A stretch of 64,000 bases of DNA from Sphagnum compactum (taxonomy: Eukaryota > Bryophyta > Sphagnopsida > Sphagnales), in the NCBI GenBank assembly GCA_965153455.1, contig OZ234502.1, positions 14,601,495 through 14,665,494 on the forward strand. Reading direction: 5' to 3'. The position numbers were made by a program, and so were the translations under genes. Positions within the stretch are counted from its first letter, which is position 1. The number at the start of each line of letters is the position of its first letter. The notes under the pieces were generated by a model. The model saw only the letters and a program-made list of their open reading frames with translations. It ran no database searches and was not told the DNA's origin. Below, one piece after another: positions 37,548-49,439 of this stretch.

Positions 37548-38973
37548 AACAGACACACAGACTTGGTATGTCCAAGAGCAGGTATAACTTTTTCCACTAG
37601 TTTGTGCTGCACCCAATTCATCCCTGATTGCAAACCACTCTGCAATGTGAGGAAGAAACATATTCCACATTCATTCAGAAACCTTGAACTTCTCAGAAAG
37701 AGAGAAAAAACCCTACTTTCTTCCCTCCAAAAGAATTGTTGCTGATAGGATTTCGTCAGCATGAAAGAAACTTGTTGATGACAATTGGTGAGACTGACCT
37801 GGTGATCGGTCAAGGTGCAGGAGTCTGGACAAGAGTTCAGCAATGTCTTCACCACATCAACATGTCCCTTCATGGCTGCATACCCTAATATAAGAATGTT
37901 AGAATCCCACCCACATGTTGGGCAATCAAAACCCTGATGTGTCCCTTCATTGCCACATACTAATAAGAATGTTAGGATGCCACCCGTGTTGTTCAATCAA
38001 AAACTCGACAACAAAATGAAATCAAGTCTTTTGATAACAGTTCTTCTTTGGTCAAGAAAAAAGGATTTTTCAGAGTCTGATTTGAGAACGTTTTAGCAAA
38101 GAAAATTGTGTGGATTTCTCCCTTTGATTCAGTATTGCAATAATGGAGGAAAAAAAAGGAGAACAAGAGAGAATCTTTCTTACCTGCTTTGTGAAGTGGA
38201 GTGCAACCATCCGCATCTTGTGCACATACATCGGCTCCTCGCTCAAGAAGCAGCTTCACTATATCAAGATGGCCAGTGTAAGCTGCCCTGTGTAAGCTTG
38301 TGGCTTGTCCTGCTCTTGTTCTCTGGTCTACCACTGCACCACGCTGCAAAACCTCTCATCTTGTTCAGAATCCTCCTTAAAAACAAAGAAAAGAAGAAGA
38401 AGAAGAAAAACCGCCCGGAGTGCGATCTATCCTCCTCCTCACAAAGAGAAGGAGAAGAACAAGAAAAAGCCGCCGCGGAGTGCGATCCATCCTCCTCCAA
38501 AGAAAGAGAAGATCAAAAGCTGCTGCGTGCGATCTATCAAAGGCGTCGAGTGCGATCTATCAAAGGCGTCGAGTGCGATCTATCTTCCAAACAAAGAGAA
38601 AGAAGAAAGAAAGATAGGCGGAGAACGATCGATCCTTCTCCTAACAAAGAGAAGAAGAAAAGGCGCGGAGTGCGATCTAAGAAGGGTCAAGAGGAGGAGG
38701 ACGAGAATCACAGACCTGAAGGAGAACAAGGCAAGCTTGGAGATGACCATTGCGAGAGGCATAGTGCAAAGGAGCGTATCCAGAGGCTCCATCGCCATTG
38801 ACAGGAGCTCCACGCTCCAGCAGCGCCTGTATCCGCCTCACATCCCCGCTGTGTGCAGCGCCTTCAATGTTTCTTTGGAAATCCATCTCCGGAATAGTTT
38901 CTGTCACAGCAGGCTGCTGAGCTCTCCCGGTACAGCAGCAATCGCACTTCCCTTCCTCATGACTCCTCTCCAT
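37487..38973 (-). CDS. Ankyrin-repeat protein, ANKRD39-like (3' end uncertain)
   Basis: Exons on the minus strand: 38973-38716 (start MERSHEEGK; an upstream in-frame ATG at 39021 adds 16 residues), 38343-38184 and 37884-37799, in agreeing phases. The protein has a Cys-rich segment (CDCCC), then [11 protein letters not shown] and about four ankyrin repeats: [61 protein letters not shown]. Small ankyrin proteins of this layout are usually cytosolic or nuclear binding adaptors; the partner cannot be read from the sequence. A fourth exon from 37639 (CATTGCAG acceptor, phase 0) would run through a GA microsatellite and end at 37487 with a Leu-Ser dipeptide tail. This last exon is doubtful; the true end could be earlier or further downstream. 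Confidence 0.75.
37504..37546. repeat. GA dinucleotide microsatellite
   Basis: An uninterrupted run of about 21 GA units. On the minus strand it would encode Leu-Ser repeats at the end of the proposed last ankyrin exon. Confidence 0.95.
38390..38700. repeat. Repeats of GGAGTGCGATCTATC type in ankyrin intron 1
   Basis: The words GTGCGATCTATC, AAAGGCGTCGAGTGCGATC and CAAAGAGAAG recur about six times in intron 1 of the ankyrin gene. The plus-strand frames 38106-38801 and 38305-39006 that cover it are lysine/arginine repeat frames opposite a real gene and are not listed as genes. Confidence 0.65.
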
Positions 38974-39021
38974 CTTCTTGTTCTTCTGATTCTCCTTCTT
39001 CGCTGATGAGCTTGTGTACAA

Positions 39022-39894
39022 GAAACTCTGCAGAGATTTTTAGTGGCAGTATGCATCTGGATCCTGTGAGGATAAGCGTGGTACTGCAGTGTATAGATGC
39101 GGATCTCACAAAGGACGAATGTTTCTCTGGTTTTCATATCAGTGCCAAAGAGAGGAGCAATAAGCTCCTGTTCTTCTTATGCATGTGACTTCCCTCTCTT
39201 ATTCAACATGGCATCAGCATAGTCATCACCAGGGAAGTTCCTTTACAAGCAAAATTTGAGCCAAGGTTTGGACAAAACCAAAATCTCCCCAGATCCAAAA
39301 GTTTAGCTTTGTTCTCTTTCTATTCTTTGACAGATGGATTTTCACATGAGAAGAAATCAATGCATTGATCCTAACATCAAGAAGAAAAGCAATTGTGAAC
39401 AAATCACAAGCAGTCTTGGAATTGCCAGTGCCCTTTAGATGATGATGATTCTCCTAGCTGTGTGTGTGTAGTGATAAATTCTCACAACTGAATGACGCTG
39501 TGGTTTGCAAAATACATGATGTTCAGGAACCAACCATTGCTGAACCCTAAACCCTCCAGAAGCTTTTGTTGTTGTAGCTGTCATCTGTTCATGCATGCCA
39601 GGACGTGGCTTTGTTGTTGCACATTGTTTTGAAGCAAAAGCATTCATTTATCATCAAAGAGATTCTCACAATTCTCAAGTTTGCAGAACCCTTCTGCTGG
39701 AGGCAGAGTAATTGCACAAACCAACTGACGAAATCATGCTAGTTTGCAAAAAAAACCACATAAAGTTAAAGCTTCGAATTTTTCATGACTGACAAAACTG
39801 CATATGATTGATTAACCAAGTCTATCAATCTGATGTTTTACTGCTTCTCACTTAGTTGCACAAGGGCTCCAGGGAGAGAAGAAGCAAAAAATCC
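39022..39894. other. Intergenic region between ankyrin gene and WDR12 3' end
   Basis: No gene recognised. Because both neighbours read leftward, it should hold the ankyrin promoter (near 39022-39300) and the WDR12 3' UTR (below 39895). Confidence 0.4.
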
Positions 39895-42800
39895 TCACAA
39901 CCTCAAATTAGAGAACACTTGTAGTTGTGCATCAGCACCACCACTAATGATACTGTCCTCCTTCCACCAATCTGCGCTCAAAACCTGTCAGACATTCAAC
40001 CACCACTCAATTGGTTAGGGTTTAGGGTTTTACAGTTGCAAAAAGGAGGTGGCAATTATTTTCTGACTCTGTACTCAAACTTGTGCAGAGAAGAATATGT
40101 ATCAACAGGGAGAGAAAGATGAGCACCAAATGCAACACACCTTATCTTTGTGTGCCTGCAATGTATGAAGAGGTACCTGTAATCCAGATGCTGATTCTGT
40201 TAGGATCCAATTCAATTGCAAACTGCCAACTTCACTATGTGGTACAACAGGCTTTAACAAATAAGAGAAGTTCTGAGACATGGGTAGGCCAATTCAGTCA
40301 GTGTTTGACCTTGCTTCGAGTATCCCATAGTTTGATTGTGCCATCATAGGAAGCAGATAGTAGGTGGTGTATAGAGCTTGAATGCCTGCCAAACAGATGT
40401 CTCCCCCCGATGCATCAACACAGTTTACATATGAGGATTAATCCACAAACAACAACCAAGAGCTGCAAAATGAATTATCTATGAGAGTGCAGAGAAATCT
40501 CCACAACAGGCCCTTTGAAAGGAAACACTACATCATCAACATACCATTTGCAAGCTGAAATCCAGCTCTTATGGGAAGAAAGCTGAAGTGCGGGTGCCAC
40601 AGTTCCTGTTTTGCCACCCCCAATAAACCATGTTCTCAAAGTTCACTCAACCAGGACCCACAAACTTTCACAGACAAAAAAGATATATATACATATGAGC
40701 CTATAATTCTATATCAACTGCTTGGAGGTTTATCCACAGCAGATAGTAAATTGCAACACTCATACAAAAGAAAGCTTTGAACATCCTTGAGGAAAACCCT
40801 CTCAACAAATGCAACAGCACTTTCCACAGTTGCAAACAAATCTGCTGGGTAACCTAAACCATTTACCTGGTATTCTGGGATCCCAGATTCTTAGAACTGG
40901 ATCTGCACCACCAGCAGCAAGTAAAGATGACCCTACACCTCCCACACTCAGGCAGTGCAATGCCTTACTGCATGTCTGGAAACAAGCCCAACAAATTACA
41001 AGTCAAGGACAATGTGGATTGAGAGATTCTTCTAATGACCAAGTACAGTAAATCAATATCACATTGCTCACACCCTTTCCAGACACCTTGTGCAGACAGG
41101 AGTGTAACTTTATCATATCTTTCTTCAGAGGAAGGGCAAAAGGGAAGGTACCAAAGTAGTTGTATTGACAGAAGTTTCCACATCCCAGCTTCGTAGTGAA
41201 TGATCCCAGGATGCCGAGTGTATTGTCTGGCTTTCTGCCCAGACAACGGCTCCCACACACTGTGTGTGCCCATCCAGTGTCGTGGTGGCTTCAACCTGTC
41301 CACCATATCCGTGGGTCCTTTGTCAGGGAGAGGATTTAAAAGCTGTAGACTTGCAAAAGTCTATATAAAGAAGCTTTCTGAGATGCACAGTACAATATGC
41401 AGTCAAAAAGGACGTGTTTCAAATGAAGCTACCAAATGCCAACATAGAGACCTCCTGAAACAAAACACCCAACAGGCAGGAAACAAAACACTGCCGATAG
41501 TTCTAATCTCAACTCAAGACACTTTATACAGCAGATGGCCAGGGAGAGTCATCTGTGCCAGAGAGGTATTATGTATGAGAAACAGAAAGAGAACCTGGAG
41601 ATCAGAATGCTCGATAGCTCCCATACCATTCAACTTCCTTTTCTTGTAAGCAGAATCATCCTCAACATCAGGTTCCCCCGTCAGTCGCCAAAGCTTAATA
41701 GTTGCATCCCACGACCCTGAACACACCTGGGAAAAGGGAAGTCTCTACTCAATAGAATTGGATGTATTGACTGTAGAGGGGGACAACACTCTGGACTTAA
41801 CAGTGCAACAAACAAGCTTCAAGATTCATGTCACATTTTCCACAAAACACCTACCTTCTCAGCATTGGCAATTTTACCAAAAGTGCAGCTTGACAGAAAA
41901 TAGGTCTAAATGCATCTGATCAAATACCTCAGATCCAGAAGGGCTTGCTGAAATGCTTTGAACAGAAGCCTTATGCCCTTTGAAAAGCTTAACAGGTCTT
42001 ATTGTGGTGGTTGAAGTTGTTGACTCCTCCTCCTGTCTCATAGGCACCTGGCTTGAACCCATCCACCTTGTAAGGGAACAAAACAGCTTGCAAATTGTTG
42101 AGTGGCAGCAGGTAAGCTTAATTGCTAGACACACTCCATACTCTTAATCATCACTCAAGGTAAAACCTGCACTGCATGGCCAACATCATCATGCTCTCTA
42201 GAATCTGCTGTTCTCATCAATTCTGGTCAACCAAGATTATCTTTCAATTCTAACTGTGAAACTGCCAATACCACAGTTGATGACAGACAGGCCTTGTCGA
42301 ATATATGAACTACAGCAACATATAGACCCAAAAGCAGAGAAGTTCTTGTGGCAGTTGCCACACAGATACACCTACCTGCCACAGGTGGAGTGAGTGATCT
42401 TTTGAAGCTGTAACCAGCTTAAACTGGTCTGCCTTTGAACCTAGTAGAACCACCAGCACTGCTGTTAACATGCATTGTGTGAAAACTTGCTTGCTTCCCC
42501 ATTAGGGTTTTAGCCAATGCTTGAATCAGAAAAAATAAAGTCTCTATCATATTACGAGTGTGCAGAGTCAAATACAAGAGGAAAGAAAAAAAAATCAACA
42601 AAATGAATGCAGAAAAAACCCACAAGCTCAAGATTAAACCCTTGTTCATTCAGTAAATTCCAATCGAAAATTCACCTGGTGGTGGAACTGTCGCGAGAGA
42701 TGTAACAGCATCCCTATGACCTTCCAGCAAAAATATGCACTGTCCAGCAGTGTTCCATACCCTGAAATAGACAAAACAAATCAATTGCTGCATATATGCA

Positions 42801-44078
42801 TGATAAGAAGAGAAAGAAACTATCCAACTTTCAAGAGCAACAATGGTCACACTCATCACCGCCACATTATTTTCACAACTTCACATGTTAGTGCCACCAC
42901 CACCACCACAGCTGTTTGCTGCTCCAAAAGCTTCAGCTTACTTACTGGGCAACAACAGAACGTACTCAAGAAGACATATGGTAACCAGATAAATTACAAT
43001 GTTGGAAAGGAAGTTAACTTACCTTGCAAAACTGTCATAAGACCCAGATATCAAAAACCTGCAATAGTGTGCAAATCAGAGAAAGCTGTGTTAGATTTCC
43101 TATCACCATGAAATAGAAAACCCTCTACTACAGAACACCATCAGAAGAAGCTCATCATACAAGACTCTCAGAAAGACCAGGCACAAACTGTAGAAGCAGC
43201 AGCCTTGCATCAATCAATCACAACATGAAACAATGTCAGCAGTATTTTGATATAACAACATTTGCATGAAACCAAGGTTCACAGACCTTGGGAAGGATCC
43301 ATCGACCGCACTGACCCAGTCATCATGCACCCGAGGCTCTTGTGGATCAGGTGGAGCTATTGCAGGTACATACTCAATAGTTAAGGTTGTTTCCTGCACC
43401 AAGAAGAGAGGAATGGCAACCACAACAACAGCCAGCCACAATGTGAGCAACTGCTGTAGTCATGCAACTTGCTTATGCTACAGACATAAACAGTACAAAG
43501 AAACAATGTGATATCTGGAAGACCCAAATACCAGAATGTAACAACACATGATTGTACCTAACCAAGAATTCTTCCAGTAATACTCCAATTCCCAAAACTG
43601 CAAGGAAATCTCTCTTTTGTCTACAAAAGTGTGAAGGGTTTAGGGTTTAGGGTTACTTTACAGCAGATATTTTCTTTGAAAGCAGAAGATTTTCCAGTGA
43701 AGTCCGCACAAGCTCACCATCCACCAGGAAGTCAAATGGTTGTGGCTTCTCTGGAACACCCAAAGTGTATCAACAAAGTATCACCGCCTCAGCTACAAAC
43801 AACCACAAGATGCTTCTTCTACCCTCGAACCCTAGACCTGGAACTTTGCACTGGGTGGTCTGCAAATCCAGTGGAACTACAGAGGAAGAAGAAGAAGAGG
43901 GCAATGGAAGAAGAACATACATACCGAGACCTAGGAGGGAATTCACGACGTCAGACAGACCGTAACGAGTGAGCTTGGCCGGTACCGAGAATGGCGTAGC
44001 AACCACCCGCAGTTGAGGCGGAAGCTTGGTCGTAAAACGGACCTGTACCACCCGCTCTGTTGCCGCCTCCATCTCCAT
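39895..44078 (-). CDS. WDR12: WDR12/YTM1-like ribosome biogenesis protein, 13 exons
   Basis: Predicted WD40 subunit of the nucleolar PeBoW complex (with Pescadillo and BOP1), needed for 27S/32S pre-rRNA processing and 60S subunit assembly. Exons: 44078-43931, 43750-43662, 43393-43287, 43058-43023, 42761-42676, 42440-42376, 42086-41928, 41726-41595, 41295-41152, 40975-40867, 40605-40545, 40385-40310, 39984-39895. Phases agree and give about 433 aa, the usual family length. The N-terminus is the NLE ubiquitin-like domain (VQVRFTTKLP, then FDFLVDGELVRTSLE), which in YTM1 is bound by the AAA-ATPase MDN1/REA1. WD repeats follow, including SYDSFARVWN, ASKDHSLHLW, GSWDATIKLW, SASWDHSLRSWD, GGADPVLRIWDPR and SASYDGTIKLWDTR. 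A Lys/Arg patch (KKRKLNG) lies in the linker after GSWDATIKLW. The acceptor of the seventh exon is the least certain junction. An alternative ATG lies two codons downstream. Confidence 0.95.
43636..43656. promoter_or_regulatory. Interstitial telomere-like run in WDR12 intron 2
   Basis: GGGTTTAGGGTTTAGGGTTA is almost three plant telomere units, sitting just after exon 2. Such motifs (telo boxes, AAACCCTAA on the other strand) are known in promoters and first introns of plant ribosomal-protein and ribosome-biogenesis genes. Confidence 0.6.
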
Positions 44079-44194
44079 CTTGTCAAACAACGGTCGTTTT
44101 AGATCGTCTTCTCCTCCTTCCTCAAAATAAAATAACCAGAGAAACAAAACACGCCCACACGAGCACGCAAACAAACGCGCTCCTCCCTCCGCGC

Positions 44195-44465
44195 AAGGTT
44201 TAGGGTTTAAGGGGTGCCACGAGAAGGAGAAGCACTGTTAGAAGGGATTTCAGTGCTCTAGGGTTTAAGGAGGGCACGAGAGAGAGAGAAATGCACTCTA
44301 AGAACGGATTTTAGGGCCTTAGGATTTAAGGGGCCGCGAGAGAGGGAGACAGAGAAGCACTCTTAAAAGGGATTTTAGGCCATTAGGGTTTAAAGGGCCC
44401 TGAGAGAAAGAGAGACAGACAAGCACTTTTGGGACAGATTTTAGTGCTTTAGGGTTTAAGGAGCG
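44195..44465 (-). promoter_or_regulatory. ~60-bp tandem array carrying telo-box motifs upstream of WDR12
   Basis: The unit TAGGGTTTAAGG, followed by GGGYGCCACGAGAGAR, GCACTCTTARAA and GGATTTTAG, recurs starting at 44201, 44260, 44320, 44383 and 44450, about 120-370 bases upstream of the start codon. Each unit gives TTAAACCCTA on the gene's strand, close to the telo-box core AAACCCTAA. The copies are diverged from one another. It probably forms part of the promoter. Confidence 0.65.
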
Positions 44466-44619
44466 CCATGAGAGAATCAAGCCCTTTTTGGAGGGATTTT
44501 CAGTATGAGAAATTGTTTTTGTTGAAATCACGTTGTTATGCCATTAGAGTTCACAAAATAATTTGTACCTAATTATTGTGGAATTATTTTTGATATCATA
44601 ATTATTATGTAATTATTAT

Positions 44620-45830
44620 TTTTAAATATGGGGACTTAAAGAATAAATTGTCATGTCAGAAAATTGAATAGTTGTATTATAGTTACAAGTGAGTTGAAAA
44701 TGGATTTTTTATATAATAGTTTGTACACACAATACATATATTTGTAGTCAACCATGTTTGATTTTTTAAGGAATTGCATTGTAATGGCAAGTGACAACTA
44801 TTTTAAACCTATTGTAAATGTGTTTTTAATTCAACAATTATGTTCCAACTAGTGTACAATGTACATCTATGCGATCATGACACATGTTCGCATTTTTATC
44901 ACCCATAATAAGATACAATTGCAACTAATTTTTTATTATGATTCTCATTGATACAACTAGTATGACCATTAGTGCACCACTATTGAATTATTAATATTCA
45001 ACTATGTTGTATCTATTATGCAACAACTTATAACTTAATAAGGATACAAATTCATATGTAATATTTTACAAAAAATTATTGTTTCAATAATGTTACTACT
45101 AAATATTAGTTACGCTTCATACACTTAATTATTATAAACATATTGATTATACAAAATAATTCATTATGAATTTGAATAAATAAGTGTAACTCATATAATT
45201 ATTTTAATTAATTAATTAAGTAATTGTGTTAATTAAACTGAATTATATGGATATATAGGAACAATAATTGTTCATCAAATAAATATTTATCTAAGTTGGG
45301 AATACTTAATAATGAATTAAACTGATTAATTAAGATGATCATTATTTCATTAGATCATTAATTAGGTAAATTCATTAATAAACTAATTATCTGGACACAT
45401 ATAATTAATTTAAATGTGAAACTAAATGCAATCTGTATATTATAATAAAAATTCAATTTGGGTGTACATACGGATATGCCTTTTTATACCTTGATGTTTT
45501 TTATGCAAATTCATATTTAATTTTTTATGATGAGTAATCTATTATTTGTTAATAATTCATTAATTCATATTTTTAGAAAAATTCTAAACTAATTACTTAA
45601 ACTGAGTAATATGAATTATAACTAATATATTTTCTAAAATTAAATAATAAATGACTAATTATTTGAATTTAAATAATTAATCATTTGAAATCAAATAATT
45701 AATTATTTTATTGTGCCACATGTCATAATTATGAACCATCATTAACAATCATAATAGACGATGAAAATCAATACGTTAAAAAAAATTAAATAAAATCCTC
45801 ATAGTAATGGGTGAATGCATGAATGACTAG
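44620..45830 (+). mobile_element. Degenerate AT-rich transposon copy, related to the CACTA element at 59090
   Basis: Its left part (AATATGGGGACTTAAAG, TTGTCATGTCAGAA, ATAGTTGTATTATAGTTAC) matches 59090-59309. The part from about 44788 (GTGACAACTATTTTA) matches the sequence from 61996. The part at 45710-45830 (CACATGTCATAATTATG, GACGATGAAAATCAATA, TGAATGCATGAATGAC) matches 63550-63690. No ORF. It preserves the site where the nested element of the other copy is inserted. Its ends are eroded: the CACTA terminus is not visible here. Confidence 0.6.
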
Positions 45831-47030
45831 ACCAATTTTGGGACTAATTTAACGAATTCTACATAGTGGTCGTCATTGTAATGGCCATATCCCATAGATA
45901 AATGTACAAATTTGTCCATAGGGACTTGATTTTAAGATGCCAATTTAAATATGTATTTGTTACATATTTTAGATTTTTATAATTGTGAAAATCGTTAGGA
46001 ATATGGACTTTCGAAGTCAAAAATTATGGACTACACAATTTTGCAACAACTTTTAAAAGGACTTTCCCATGGGACAATAATTTAGGAGGTGTTCCTTAGG
46101 GACTTGGTTTTGGTTAAATAATATATTAAGATTACTAGGTATGTAAAATTTTACATGATTGGATTTGTGAAATTTTACTTATGGACTTTTAAACAAGCAA
46201 AAAAATGGGGTTTTTTCAAAGTCCTTATACTCTTGAAAAAGATAGGGTTGTGGCATTCTCTTGTGCATACATGTTCAAACTAAGAGCCTCCACTTAGGCT
46301 CTAGAAGAAATGGAAAAGTTCCCAAGTGAATCAATGGGAATTTTTTTGGGGTTTCACCATGGGTAGTTGCCTAGATGATGTCACTATATATGAAAATGTG
46401 ACATCACTTAGGTTTAGGGTTCGTAAAAAAAAAACCTGGGCAATTCGAAGTTTGCACTAAGCTCCATACCTCCCACCTTCTACCTCGAACATGATGAGAG
46501 TTCACACCTCTTGCCCGGAAGGGTGGTTGGTCCACGAAAAAATAAAGCTCACACCTCCCTTGCCTCCTCTTTCGAGCATGAAGATAACTTTGGCCACCTG
46601 CACATTTTTTCAAGTTACATGTCAAGGTTTGAATTGTGTTGTTTGTTGTAGCTCTACTATTGAATTGTAAATCTGCCATCATGTTTTTCATTGTATTCAT
46701 TGCTACAAACTTTGCATTTGAGAAACTCCATCAAGCTTTCAAATTGTATTCTTTTCCAAAGCTTCCATGTTTAAGTTTTGGTGCAAAATGGAGAACTTCA
46801 TGTTTGATGGTTGTTTTTAGGGTTGAATATGTGTGTTGTTGTGAAGGAAGTTTGCAATTAATTATGCATACATATGTTTAGGGTGGAAATAGGATGACTA
46901 CTTAAAGGCGTCGATATGCAATTCATTGTGCTTTGAAGACACCTGTGTAGTGTGCATGTTCAACCCCTACTCATTGCTCTAATGGGTAACAATTGAGATC
47001 ACGAAAGAAGATTAGGCATCGTAAGACCTA
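45831..47030. other. AT-rich spacer
   Basis: No gene recognised. A plus frame at 46636-46881 is hydrophobic and has no recognised family. No defined repeat ends were found. Confidence 0.35.
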
Positions 47031-47034
47031 GGCC

Positions 47035-47755
47035 TACCCAAAGAGAGGTTGAACGAGCCGAGCATGTAGAGAGGCATCACATGCAAAGGGCTCAGGAAAG
47101 ATAGTCAAAGTTTCTATAGATACAATGATTCCTACCTTGCAACCAATAGAGGTTATAATAAGGGAAAGGGAGTTTAGGGAAACTGCACATGATATTGCTT
47201 TGTACATTCAAAACAGAGTCTCCAATTTGCCTCGTGATGAATTTAAAAGATGGGCAATGTCAAAGGTTTTTTCAACTCCTTTAGTATTTAACCTATTTCC
47301 AATTACTATTAATATCCAAGCCTTCAAATCAATTAAATTGCCAAATGAAATTGTCATTGGTTTGGTGAAAAGTTTGGAAAAGGTTAAAAGACCATGTTAT
47401 GCTACAAAGTTAACTACCAAACATGTTTTATTAACTATTGTTGTTAGTTTGAATGGGTAGAGTACGTCACTTAGACAAAGAGCTTGTGCTTTAGGTGTTC
47501 ACCATCGTGATATTTTCCTATGCAATGCAATGACGAAGGCTTATGGATTACAGTGGTGTTTTTTTGTGGACTTTGTCTATAAGGAAACGAAGATATGATG
47601 TTTTAACACCTACCCCACAAGCAACAGCTATTGCATGGTGGATTCAAAAGACAAGGGTGAATCCTAATAGAAGAAAAGTGACGTGGAAGCATATAACACC
47701 CAATGTTTTTTATGAAAAGCCCACCCATTTTTCAATGGAAACCCAGGTCAGTTAT
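47035..47755 (+). pseudogene. Decayed transposase-like fragment
   Basis: Three pieces of frame, separated by stops and a frameshift, read in the same direction: RPRPTQREVERAEHVERHHM near 47030-47090, a 111-codon piece at 47125-47460 ending HVLLTIVVSLNG, and a piece at 47543-47760 with TAIAWWIQKTRVNPNRRKVTW and FYEKPTHFSMETQ. The last part resembles, from memory, transposon proteins in which a W-W...TRVSPN...K segment precedes a TH-hydrophobic-TQ block. I cannot name the superfamily. It may belong to the same element nest as the CACTA-type terminus at 47850. Confidence 0.35.
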
Positions 47756-47849
47756 TTCATTTGCATTCATATTCTGCAATATGTTTTGGTTTTATTCTTG
47801 CTTCGATGGTTGTCATGTAATGCAAGAAGTTTCAAAAGTAGATAGTTGA

Positions 47850-49436
47850 CACTAGAAGAAATCTTGTCATTTGCAACCAAGAAATCAATGACTAAATGTC
47901 CTAAATTACTAATAATTAACTATAGTAATAGGACATTATTTCAAATCTTAAATGTAAAAAGTTATAGTCATATATTAATGGTGCATTTGACTAGTAGACA
48001 ATGATGTGGTAATAGGAAAGATGATGTTATTTTTTCATTACAAGTTTTCATTCATATGGCATACATGATTGATGACAAAATGATGTGTCATTACATACAT
48101 AATGTGATCTTAAAATTACTTTATAATGATTCAAAAATGACTATCAATATAAGTTCACACATAAGGAATTACGACATGCAGGGAACTGATTTCAACTAAT
48201 ATTATACATATAAATAATATAAAAACTTTAATTATTATTTTTTTGAATATACTTGATATATGATGTATTTTAAAATATTTTATATGAGTAAATTAATTAT
48301 TACACATTGAAATAATGGCAAATTAAAAAATTAGTGAAAATAGGGGATATGTTTGACTTAGCCAGAGTCAAAAGGGCTGCAAATGCATTAGTTGTGTAGT
48401 AAAGGCAAGAGGCTACAAAAAAGAAACGAATTACTGAACTCACTTGAAATAATCATTGGAGATGTCATTAGAGACATGTAAAACACTACTTGCTAGAAAA
48501 TCAAATATGTATGATACTGTGATTAAAACCATGTTGTACCTTTTTTTACTTCATTTGATTATTTAGCTTGGTCTACTTCAAGTAGATGTCTATATATAAT
48601 ATTTTGTAATTTGCTTTGGTCTACTAACCTCAAGTTGTAAATGACCATAACACCATAGTATTTCAATTAATTCTATGGTTTGGTTTGGCCCAAATAGATG
48701 ACCATATACTTCCATTAGTATTATATGTTATTTGGAAATATTATTCATCGCTTCAAATTTTCAAGACATGATCTAAAATACCAAAAGTGGAAATGATGGA
48801 TGGTATTTTTTAGAATTTCTTAGACTTCAAGCCAAATTTTGTAATACCCATTGAATACCTCCAACTATTTCTATATGTCATATATTGTGCAATAGGATTG
48901 TCACCATGTTTGACGTTCATCACAACATGATGAACGTATCTAAACACAAACACACCACTACATCATGTCAGTATAAGGTCAACTTAGGTCAACCTAAGGT
49001 TACCTAGGTCAAAGGCACTTTCAAACTACCTGGCTCAAGCTTATAGGTGACCAAAACAGAACCCATTTGGATTCTCATAAACCCTATGGCAGCTAAAGAA
49101 TTCAACCACCATACCTTGTGGCAATTGAAAAAAAATTCAGCCACCACAAGGTATTATGACCAATGATTTTTGATTGCTAAACCTTGTGGTGACAAAAAAT
49201 TTCGGTCACCAAATCCTATGGTGATAAAAAATAATTCAATCCCCCTTGGTGATTGAAAAAATTTGGTCACCCTCCATAAAGTGACTAAAGTTTTTCAGAC
49301 ACCATAGAAGGCTGGCTTGCACTATGAGAAATCATGTCCGTAAAGACTAAATTAACAAGCAACTAGATCGTCACGGAAACTTTTGTGTAACTAAGGTATA
49401 ACTACTGTAACACGAAAATAGGTCGCCATACTAGTG
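47850..49436. mobile_element. Probable non-autonomous CACTA element, 1.59 kb
   Basis: The left end CACTAGAAGAAATCTTG, followed by TTTGCAACCAA and GACTAAATGT, is the same family as the terminus at 59310. The right end reads ...CATACTAGTG, the inverse of CACTAG. The trinucleotide TGA lies outside both ends (47847-47849 and 49437-49439), the expected 3-bp target duplication. No ORF. The assignment of the right end rests on only six bases plus TGA, so it is tentative. Confidence 0.45.
49020..49312. repeat. Array of CCTTGTGGTGAC / GGTCACCA motifs
   Basis: The word CCTTGTGGYRAY followed by TGAAAAAA, and its complement GGTCACCA, alternate about six times. This resembles the short subterminal repeats that bind CACTA transposases and lies near the proposed right end of the element at 47850-49436. 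Confidence 0.5.
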
Positions 49437-49439
49437 TGA

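Noticed and set aside
38106-39006. Plus-strand frames of about 230 codons
   Set aside because: Lys/Arg-rich repeat peptide opposite the first exon and intron of the ankyrin gene.
43636-43656. Chromosome end or telomere array
   Set aside because: Only about three TTTAGGG units inside a gene intron; single copies elsewhere (21860, 39970-40030) are likewise interstitial.
49320-49436. Mini CACTA element of 117 bp from CACTATGAGAAATC to TACTAGTG
   Set aside because: The flanking trinucleotides differ (TTG and TGA), so the two ends do not show a target copy; 47850 fits the right end better.
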